A stretch of 64,000 nucleotides of DNA, from NCBI GenBank assembly GCA_943737045.1, contig CALSFV010000030.1, positions 465,501 to 529,500 on the forward strand, given 5' to 3'. The position numbers and the translations under genes are program-made. This DNA is from Parapristionchus giblindavisi (Eukaryota > Nematoda > Chromadorea > Rhabditida > Diplogasteridae). Positions 46,701 to 58,700 of the stretch are shown here, one piece after another. The number at the start of each line of letters is the position of its first letter. The stretch's first letter is position 1. The notes beneath the pieces are model-generated. The model did not search any database and had not been told where the DNA came from. It worked only from the letters and a program-made list of their open reading frames with translations.

Positions 46701-49700
46701 GATGCTATTTTACTAGGTGTTTAAAAAAATGTTTAAAATAACCTGTTCGTTCTTCGCTTAGGTTCATATCTTCATTCGGTTTCTCAAAGAACAGTTTGTC
46801 ATCGGGATCAAGCACTTTGTTCATGCTATTCGAATACAGTTGCTGCTTCCAAAAGTTTTTCTCCGTGAGACCTTCCAAATCTGTCCGCAGATAGGAAAGG
46901 ATATGGCGGAGAAATTCTTTACGTTTTACGTCGCGACAACTCTCTCGGATGCGCTTCTCCTCAACGATTGTGAGCTAAAATTTAAAATCAGTTTATTTCA
47001 ATAATCATATTCCAACTGTTTCATAGTCTGACAATTAGAAAGTGAGAGAGAGGATTGCCATAAAGGAGAGTTTCAAATTTGATATATGTGAAATTCAAAA
47101 TTTCGAAAATTCGTCACATTTACGTACTGTTCATAATACACCTCTATTTTTTTAAAGTTTTCGCCATTAACAGTACCTGTCTAGTCGATTTGATCAATTG
47201 CACAAGTTGATCGATGGGCGTTTCATAGCCATGCTTCACGTTTGCCTCAATAAAACTCTGCCACTCCTCAATGTTGAAAACAACCGATTCAGACGGCGAC
47301 TCTACTATAGTTATCTCCATCTCCTTTGCCAGAGCTGCATGGGCAATATTGACTCTGTGATTAATGCAAAGTGTTTAACTCACCAGTCCCAATCAAAAGT
47401 TTGACGCCAATTGTGAAATGGAGTCTACTGCCGTGTTCAATGCTCTTCAGTATACTTCTCAGTTTTTCTATTGCGTCGTCTCTTACAGGAGAATCAGCAT
47501 TGGGTAAAAATGTTTCCTCGAAATTTTTGGCCCAATCATCATTATCGAAGTTGAAGTTATCAAACGCATTCTTGGATTCCAACGAGCCAATGCAAGCATA
47601 GGTCGCGCTGAACAGAGGTATAAGGGGTCTTGTGGTATAAGTGAATTAAGGTTGATTTTGTACAGTTAAAGGCACCCAACCGGCTAATTTTACTCTCCAC
47701 TAGGGATCCGCATTCGTGCAAATGCACAGCCGGTACGATCATGAACGAAATAAAAATTATGAAAAGTCATTCTGCACAATTATGACGCATTTTTCGTACC
47801 CATTCGTGCAATAGACATGACAGACCAACCACCAATTTTACCAATTTTATGAATGAAAATGATCAGAATGAGTCGAATGCATTAATTTGCACGAATGAAT
47901 ACTTAATTATAATAATGAAGTCGTACGCACGACTTTTCTTTTATTTTCATTTTGAAAATCATTTCGCACGAATGCACATTTGCAGATCCCTACTCTCCAC
48001 TATGGCAGCACTCTCTAATAGAGAAAGATTGTGAGTGTGACCCGAAAGCAGAGTTTCAAATAAGCTCGGGGCGTGCCTTTAAAACAAAAATTCTATGATT
48101 GTAGTATAATAAGTGTAAAATACTTTTTTTCAAGTTATCGAAATGTTCGTGAGATGTATTAACGATGTAATCTTACTCCACAATCTTCTTCTCAACCTCC
48201 ATCGATTGACATCTTTCGATAGCATCCATCCAGAAACCCAATCGAAGATCCTTCAGGAACGTCGCTACATCTTGTTCTGCTACTCCAAACACAGAGTGAA
48301 CATTGTATGAATAGTCTTCAAAATATTCCAATGTATTCTGTTCAGATAAGATCGAGAAAAAAATAAGATAAATAGCTGAACTCACACATTAAGAGACGTT
48401 GGAGTTCATCAAGATTCCGTTTGACATCGTCTAAAAATAACTTGTTCAAAACACTTGGATCCTACCACCACTAGCTAGTAAATGTTCAAGAGAACCGCAG
48501 AGTTGCAATTTTTTTGTTAAGTGATGCAAGGTGTCTTTGCAAATTTTTTCAACAACAACATTCGAAATGTGCTTTTTTTTCTGAAAAAGCATACCATCAT
48601 TAGTGAACTCCGCTCCTTCTACCACTCTTGTCGAAATGTTTTCCAGAATGTTCCCTACACCTAACAGATATTCTCGTTCTAATGGACTGTCATATATAAG
48701 CCGAGCTTGTTCTTTCATGAATTCTTTAACGCCCAAATTCATCCAATCTTTCCAGCGGCGACTATATATTTCTGTAATCTCTGACACCTCGTTTTGAGAT
48801 ATCTGAAAGACATATCATAGCCAATATTAAAAAAGCCTTTCTGAACCAGTATAACTGACTTTAAAATGCTTCGAAAGCTTCCTCAAAAGAGACGGAAGTG
48901 GTGCAGAAAATCCGAGATTCACTCTCTCATGAATAAACAGCTCCCAGTTATCAACTTTTTGTTTATTTTCTTCCTTCTTCTTTTCGTAAATCGCCAGTCG
49001 CATATCATAGCAAAATTCTTTAAACAAAGAAAAATTTAGATCGTATTTGGCTAAATACAAAACAAACCATTCATAAGTAAATCTTTCAGAATTTTTGGAT
49101 GCTTCAGTGGATTCACTTTACTCGCCGCGTCAAGCGATTTCAATAGTTTAGCAGATATCTTTTTCGTTAGGTTGAATTGAGTCTTGAATGATTCTATCCA
49201 ATTCTCGATTCCAAAATCAAACATTCTCAATTGTTCTAATTGAGTACACATTCCTTCAGATAAGTACTGCGTTATATTCCTGCACGAAATAATATTATAA
49301 ATAACTCTCGCTTATTGTTCGCCCATAATGAACGAATTTGAATAGATTTAAAAAATAGTTTAAAATGATAGTAAAATTTTACATGATTGCAAATTTGAGC
49401 TAAAGCTCAACATGATAAGCAAGCTATTTAGGGTCATGTGCAAATAAAACCAACTCGAATATTATTTTCTCCGCATTCATCCAATTGTTTTTCTTCATTG
49501 CCAACAGCCAACAACGTGCCCTTATCTCTCGAAGGCAACTACGGATGTCCTCACGAGAGAAACCATACAAAGTGCAACTGTTACGCAACGAAGCTGAAAT
49601 GGTCGATAATTGCTATAACTCGACCATGATGAACTTACATTGGCATTCTTCACGAATTTCTTTGAGGATTTTCTCTTCTGGATTACTAACATCGTCTGTA

Positions 49701-52700
49701 TTTTAAGTTTATATTTTTATGCGATTCTTATTGTGACAAGAACAAGAGTTCTTACCATTTAGTATGACATTGTCTGCTGCATTTTCTGGCCTAAACATGG
49801 AGCTTTCTATGCTATCGGACATTAAATTGTTAGTATCTTCTATGAAGTTCTCCTCAGTTTTGGTGTGTATGAGCAACGTCTCTATCTTTTTCATTATATT
49901 TCGTACGAAAAGCCTAGTTTTATCTTGACGATAGCATTCTCGTATACGATCTTTGTTTATAGAAGATATCTGAATCATTTCTCAAAGTTATAAGACTGCT
50001 CAAGAAAGCTGTGTAAATTGAATTTCACCTTTGCTGTTTTGCATATCTTCCTTAGAAGAACAGCACAGGATGTGTCGAATCTGCGAAAAACATTACATCG
50101 AATGAATTTATTCCATTCTTCAATTTCGACAAAGTTCCCTTCCGGTATTCGTCCAGCGAAAATCAAACGATCTTCGTCTAGGTCGCCTGAAAATCGCTGC
50201 TATCATTGGCAAAACATGCTTGGTGCTAATTGGCTCGTTAAACAAACCGAAATCGGCGAGTTTCCAGACTTTAGAAAAGCCATCACACATGTGCAAGCAA
50301 AAGGCGTACGAAAACACAATATCTATTTTTTTTCAAATAATAAAATATTAAAGCAGTAATTAAATAATTTTTAAATACCAATTACGAAGTCATTGACAAC
50401 AGTGCCAAATTCAAGCTTTTGTGTTTGATCAAAATTATGAATAATCTGTCTCCATTCTTCCGTGACATTTGCATTTGTCTTTGATTGTAATATTGTTTCG
50501 AAATTGGTCAACCAGTGTGCGCTATTGAAATTCATGCTGCGGAACTCTTTCACTGATTCCAGTGTTCTTTCATTGATACACTTTGTGACGAATCTAGAAT
50601 AATATTAATGATTTAATTTAATTTAATTTGTCACATCAAAAAGGTGTGACGATGAAGTGAATGACGTAAGAATGCTCCATACTGATAGCAAAGGCAAATT
50701 TGGGTTATCAAAATGACAAGATCAGAAATTTCAGCAACTTGTTTTCTCACATTTGAGCTTACTTGATTTTCACCTTTCTACTGAACAAAGGTTGAGATTG
50801 TTTAAAAATGATTGCATTGTGATAATGAATGCGTGAAAGTGATAGAAATCAATAAATGTGCTCTCAGCTTACTTGATGACTTCGTTTTCCAATTTCATAA
50901 CTTGTGTATGCTCCATGGCATAAGTCCAAAACTGCCGTCGTAGCTCATTCAACCACTCTTCTAGATCATCTTGAGAGAATCCATATTGCCTCACGAGGAG
51001 CTGCCATTTCGCTGAAATAAACATAGTCTTCTTTGGCCGTATGCAAGAACAACGGGAAAACCGTTTTCCGGGAAAAATAACGTCATTAGCGTAGACGGAG
51101 GCGTTTTCCAAAAATCCTCCGCCTACGCTAATGACGTCACATTTTCCCGGAAAACGCTTTTCCTTTGTTCAGGCATATGGCCACTGTTCAAAATATAAAA
51201 AAATCACAACATACAAATAATCATCATGTCGAAATCTTTAACACCGTTCTGCGTCGTTGCTGAAAGAATTTGTTGGATGGATATTTGTTGGTGAAAGAAT
51301 TAGTATTCTCACTCATTTCCTCTGCTTCAGCATCCTCAATTTGGGCCAATAGCCTATCTTCGATCTCGATTAATGTGTTGCTAACAGCATGTAAATACGC
51401 TCGAAGCTCTTTGTCATCAGTTATTGATCCAATCTTATTTTTCAAATTCCATTTTAGGAATTGATCATTTGTCCAATACTCGCGATAACAATCGCGAATG
51501 TGTTCAGAGTCTTGCGGGCACATCTGAATTTTTAAAAGTTCCGTATCGTAATTGTGCTCCGGAACTTTTCAGAACATTTTAATGCTTCCTACAGTGTGAA
51601 TAAACTATTCAATTATGTCAGAAGTAATCAAAATGTATCGTACTTTTACGAAGGTTTGTAGATATTCGGTGGTTGTGAGCAAAGGAACTGTGAATCCCTT
51701 TATTGAATGCGATTCGAGGTAATAGTTCCAATCTTCGAAATCCAATTCTCCTTCCTTTGGACTTCCAGTAATTATTGTATTCGAACTTTCGAAAGTTGCT
51801 TAAATACATGTATTGTTAGTTGAAGGAGCTGAATAAGAAATTACGTATACGCCATACGCCTAATCTGATGCAATGTGACATTTGTTGGCTCAATACGTGA
51901 TTATTTCATTTCAAGCATATTATAGAATTACAAAAGTTTTGCATACACCACGCAAAATGCCGAATTTAGTAAACTTCGCCACCGTTGAGGGGTTTTTTCG
52001 AACGTTTTTTTTCAATGCATATAATTTTATTTTTATTGATAGTCCTGTGAAATGATGAGGAAACGCCATAAAATTCGATAAAATTAGAGAAAATGGTATG
52101 TCGCGCGAAGAAGTGGGCGGGGTCTGAATATTGCGCGGCAAAGAGCGGAATTTGTATTGTTCGGACAGTTTTAATTCTATAATACAAATAATCTTTTGTT
52201 TTCACCATACATTCCCATCCTAGGAGCTCCTCTCCATCTCTATTTCTCCTCGCGCTAATCAGCGCACTTTCTCCGCTCATAAACTGTCATATTGGAACCG
52301 TGACAAATCGCTCATCCGGTAATTGAAATTACTCACCTGATAAAATGTCGTCGACGCATTCAATAAACTGAATTCGCGAAATGTTTTCACGTACGTCACC
52401 AAACAATTCTGTTATTTCTTGATTATCAGGTAAATGATGACGGAAAACGTTCAATGACGGTGATCCAGTGAATTTGAATTGATCAATAAACCCTTCTCTT
52501 TGGCTCAGAGTCTTGTTCTTTAGTGCGTACATTACAGTTCTGAGTAGTATCAATATTATCTGCACAGCTTGACAAAATATGAAAAATGAGATATCATGTG
52601 TTACATATAAATCTACTTGAAAAAATTTTAAAATGTGGAATGCAAAAAAATATGCAAAATTATTTTTTATATTTTTTTAAAATATAAAATTGTAAATTAT

Positions 52701-55700
52701 GAAAGCTCACTGGATAAGTCTATCCTCAGCATCCATGACTTTCGTATTATCCATGACACGATGCCAGAATTCGCATCGAATTATTGATTGCCACTCATTT
52801 TCATTGTACTGGCCACACATAGTTTTCATACGCGAAGTTTCTCCTGTATTACTAGTGGATTATATAAAATGAAAGCAAATAAATACTCACTTGAAAAAAC
52901 ACTTGTCACCTCTTGTGCGTACTTCTCGAATCCATTATCTGCAATCGTTTTTTGAATCTCCGAATCCACTTTCTGACTTACCTTTTTCTCGTGGATCTTT
53001 TTGTGCAAGAACTCTATACGCAAAGCGTATGTACTCATGCAGAAATGGATGAATGTAGTCCGACTTAAGATGTGATTCTATCAGTTCTACTATATTCATC
53101 GCACTATGCTTCAACCATCGATCATGGTAGCACTGGGTTATGTGTTGCTTATCGGCTGCTGTGATCTGTGAATAATGAGTGGTTTATAAAAAAACCTCTA
53201 AATATATAAAATATATCAATATTAATAAAAATAAATAAATAAATAAATGAATCTCTACTATTTTTCTAGTGAACATAAGTGCAGTATGTACCTTGGTAAT
53301 GCGCTCTACTTCATTTATGAACCTATCTAATGGTACTTCAAACGGTATAGAAACATTGTCCAGAATGAATCGAATCCAATATCCCTTTGACTGATCCGAT
53401 TTAGGTTTTTCGACGATCAAAAATATCTCCTCATCTAAAATAAAACCTCATAATTTGTTCGTACTGTATTTATTATTTTTGATCACAAAATATCTTTTAA
53501 TTTTTCAAATCGTAATAGAAAACCTTTTACAAATATATCATTCAGTGAATATCCGATCGATATTTTTCCTGAGAACTTCTTAATGAACGCTCGTAGATTA
53601 GACGTAGATGTCTTATCCGATGTTATTCCTTCCAAAAATTTCGCTTTGAATACATCATAGAAGTGGTCAGTTTCAAATTTGAAAGTGTATAAATCATCGT
53701 TCATTGTCATGGTTCTATCTTCGATACATTTCGTTATCAATCTTAACGTAATTTCAATAACACCATTAAATTAATACTATTAATAGATGTACAAGTATAG
53801 GTGTGCATGCACATTAGAAGTGAATGTTTAACAATAGGTTGCCTAATAATGTGCCCTATTGTGTTTCGGCCACAACTTTTAGATATTGATAATGTTAATA
53901 ACTTACTTGTAGATTTCATTTGCATCTTTCATAAGTTTCTGCTCAACTTCTAAGATCTTTTTCCAGAAATGCTTGCGTAACACGCGTAGCAACTCTTCTG
54001 CTGTATGCTCCTCAGAGATCCCGTAGAATGTGAAGTTGAGATAGATCAGATCTAGGAAATGATCAATTCTGCTATGAAACGATCAACAATAAGAGAGGAA
54101 TTCTGATGCACTTTAATAAGAAATGAAAAATACGAAAGAGATCTATGCCACGCCTAGTTAGTTAGATAATAGAGGATCTTATTGGATAGTAGAATTATGA
54201 GCTAGTTGGTTGAGCATTAACCGTTGTCATTTGTGTAATATACCATAGCGAAGCCAAAATTCTAATTTAGTTTTTATGCCAAATCAAAAATAACTTATTT
54301 GTACCATTTAAATCACCTCACTTACGTAATTATTATATAATAGAATCAAAAATAGTTTGCCTGTGGTCCAAATCTGGGAACTGTCAACTTATATTCCCTT
54401 GACAATCGTAACAAACAGTAATTTCTTCCACTATCTCAGAATAATTTAGCCCATCAAAGGTGTTCAGAAATATACAAAGATAAAGTGATATAACTCACTC
54501 TCTAGCAAGGATCGGGCTTGACTTTGTACTTTCAACAAATCAAACTCTGAAATATAAACTTGTTTAATGTTCATTCGTAGAATTATTTTTTATCTAGCTC
54601 CATTACTCGTCTACTCTGGTATTTCCAAACTAGTAGTTCACTGACGTTACATCACAGACTAGCAGTATGCTGTTAGTTTACTACTTAGTTTACTACAAGC
54701 GAAAGAACATTTGACGAAATGCATTACCGTATTATACACCACTTCTAGTCAACTTACATTTAACTGGCCGTAGACTCGCAAGTCTACGGCTAGTGGGAAT
54801 GATAAGTAAACTACTAGTTTGACAATACCAGAGTACTACATTAATATAAAACATGATGCAGCAGTACTTGTCATGTCCACATCAACTGAAGTCGCTTGAA
54901 GATGACTGCGAGTGAAAATTGGACTCTCGGATGCTTGCAACGCTGCGTGTACAGATAATATGTAGGTCTTTTTCCTGTTATCTGGTACAAGCAACAACTG
55001 TTTTGTGATGAAATTTGTGAATGTTTCCACACTCATTTCTCGTCTTCTTATTTCATAACACTTTCCTATAAGATACTCATCGAGTTTCGAAATCTGCAAT
55101 ATTTTTTATCATTGAAAGACTTGAAGGAGAAAACGCGAAATTATGTACATGCAAATCTTTGTCGAGTGAATGTCAAAAGATAGAGTGATTCGTTACAAAT
55201 CACCAACTGCGAATATGAACATAGCGAACTATCCTGATAACGCTTTCTCGTAAACAATGAATGCAAAAGAGCATTGCCAATTTCAAGTTAACTCGTGATT
55301 TTAATTTGGCCATGTTTCTCGATAATAGGCTTGCCACGCCTCGTACTCACTACCTGAGAACTTGTCCTGAGCTCCTTCAGCACTTCTTTGATGGGAGCAT
55401 TGAATTGAATATTAACATTTTGTTCAATGAATAGCATCCAATCATCCAATTTCATTTTCCTGTCAGGTTTAGTTTCCGTAACTTCAACAAGTTTGTAACG
55501 AATTCTGCTTTTGCTATTCTCAACGCGCTGTCCAGCTTAAATGCCCATTTATGATACATTAATGGAGCAACCATACACGTTAATTCAGACTGTATAATAA
55601 AGAATAAAGTACTAAGGCCTTTACTAAGGTCGTGATTCGAACCCCTTTACTGACTGTAAAGTGAATGTGGTAACTAACACACGCTCTAATGGAGGCGTTA

Positions 55701-58700
55701 ACACTTTTCGGCATTTCTAGGCTATTATAGACTATTCTACTCACAGAGAAAATTCTCTTACAGTGTGTTCTATTTTAAGAAATTTAATTCTTATAACAGA
55801 ATATCAGAAATAGGATTTCTTACTTTTCAAGAGGATTTTTCGGTGATATTTCTTATAATTAAGAAAAGTAAAAGTAAGAAATTATAAATTTAAGTTAATT
55901 TTCTGTGTGAGTATGTGAATAAACATGCGTACCGTATTTAATGAATTCCTCGACCACATTCGGTACATTTAGCCGCCCATTTTCGAGTGATTTGAGACAT
56001 TCACGTAGTTCATAAGACCAAATAGTATCGGCCGAAATATCAGGCAAGAATGTCGTTTGAAAATTCTGCGACCACGCGTGCGAAGTGAAGTCGAAAGTTG
56101 AGAGTTCTTTCGGTGACCGCAAGGAATCTTCCATCATACATAAAGCAATTCTTCTGAAAAAAAAAGGAAAATGCACGCATAATGATAGTAAAATTCAGGG
56201 CAGAATCGATCGATCAAAGCAGTAGGAAATGTAACAAAATATAATAGAAAAACTCACTTAATGAGAATATGCTCAACATCAATCAAATTGGTCTCGCTCC
56301 AAAGTGTTTTGATAAAATTTTTGCGAACATCGTTGATAAACCCTTTCACGATTCTCTCATCGATTCCCCAGAAAACAAGACACTTATAGTATAATCCTGA
56401 ATTTTACAGTAGTATCATGAGTGAGCTATGCCAAAAATCTACTTATCCAATAATAGCTTACCATTAACATCCTTTCGAGTTTTGATATTGTCTTCGCTTT
56501 CAAAACCTGTAACAGGAGAAAAGACAAATCATAAAAACCATAGCGAATTAAGAAAATTGTTTTAAAAGTGTATTTCACTAGATTATCGTCTGTTGCGTTG
56601 CGTGTAATATGTTTTTTTTCGGGTTTGCATGTGTCCCCTTTTCCACCCTTGAGATATCTCTCCCTGAGCCATTAACAAATGAAACAATACTATACTCGTC
56701 ATATTTATGTGTCTCGTTTTGATAAAATAAACTATATCGATTGAAAGAGGTACCTATTGGTTCCTCCTCGTTCTTGTCAATGGGCAAATGTGGGTTTCGT
56801 GTGATTCTTTTGTTATCTGGATCCAGCAAACTGATGACACCTCTGATATATTCATGTTTATCTTCGCTTAATGATATCTTGTCCATAGTCGATTTGATGT
56901 AGTTCATGGTTGAAGATTTGAAGGTTTCTTCTCCCCATACTAGATAATATTCTCGAATTTTGTCCTCATCCATTTGCGAAATCTAAACATAATGACGATT
57001 ATCGGGCAAAAGTTATTTGTTCTGGATAGGCGAAATATTGGTGAGTGAGTTTTTTTCGCTTCGTCACATTTCATTGATTTGTTTGATTTTGATTAAACGT
57101 CAGTACTTATGAAGTAGGCTAAAACTCTACCGAAGATCTCAATCGTTTTAATTCTCGCAGCAATAAGTCAATAGGCGTATTGTATTTATGATTGACATTG
57201 TTGAGAATGAAAGAATCCCAATCTTGTATGACTTCGACATCTTTGCTCATGTCAATTTTAAGAGGTTCATATCCAATCACAGCTGAAATTTGTATTTGAA
57301 TATTAAAATTTGTTCCAATAGCGTACGGAACGGAACAACTGCAATGGAAGAAGTATAAAGAATGCACTAGAACACACCGTTTTTCAGTATTTCACTGACA
57401 AGACTCGGAAATTCTATATTTTTGATCGAGATTTTGTTCAGTATTTCGCGTAGTTCCTCGGTTAAGGCGCTATCTTCATCGGGAAGGAAGGTCGATTTGA
57501 ATGTTTCAACCCAATCGGGCTCTTTGAATGAGAAATCGGTCAGAGTTTCAATTGATTTAAGGGCGAATCCTTCAATGGAACTCTGAGCACATCTGCAAAT
57601 ATGGTATCTAATTTAATTACCCATTTATGAGCCATGTGCAGTGCAGTAGAATTAGAATTCATATGAAAATGCAGCAGGAATCTTATCCAAATCTCATTTA
57701 CATAAGGCAAACTTTGAAAAATATACTTATTTAAAACAAATTCTTAAGTATTCTTCTCACCGAACGAAGCTGTTCTCAATATCAATCGCGTTTGTGATCG
57801 CGGAGACCGAAGCCCAAAAGAAACGACGCTGCGTGGCGACCCATATCTTCATTTCGTTGACGTTCAAAGTACGACGGGTCTTAGTGTAGTATGATTCTTC
57901 TGAAAATCTCTGTTAAATAATAAATACGATAATTCTGTATTTCACCATTAAAGCGAGCGTAACCTCCCTCAATGTTCTCATCAACGAGCAAAGCTTTCTT
58001 GAGAGAGGTAACGCTCTTTTTAAAGTATGCTGTGTTTTTTTTATCATCAATTAACTCACGGTAAGTATAAAATGTAGTTTCGAAAATAATCCGTTCGAAT
58101 GTCACTGTTGCACCTTCTAAAACATTATTGTTAACAAATCTGTACTTATGAGAAGCAATCAAATTAAACAAACCTTTAGCTTCATCAAGCGGCAATGTGC
58201 TGGGATTAATCAAAGCCTCATCGTTCGGATCAAGCAATTTGTCAACATGGTGTATGTATTCATTCAGTCGTTTACCATGGAAATTATCTACCATTTGGAG
58301 ATATCCATCAATAAAAGTTAGTGAGAAGTGCTCTAGCCAGAATTTATGATAGCAATCTATGATCAGATTTTCGTCCTGCTGTGTGATCTAACAAAAGAGA
58401 CATATTAACATTATGAATAAAGTACGAATCAAACAAAGTATACAATGCCACCTACTTCCAAGCTTAGTTTAATCATCTTTAACAGTGGGCGTAGTGGTGC
58501 AAGAAACTTGATGTTCACATGGTCCTTAATAAAATTCGTCCAATCGATCTGGGAATGTTCGGTGTCGGGTAATTCTCCGATGAGTTCAATAGACTGATGA
58601 TGACGTTCCTCTTCGAATTCTAAAAGATAAGGCGTATATTTTTTTAACTTGCTTTTTAAAATATTTATCATCTATCTGCAAAAATGAAGATCACTCAGTT

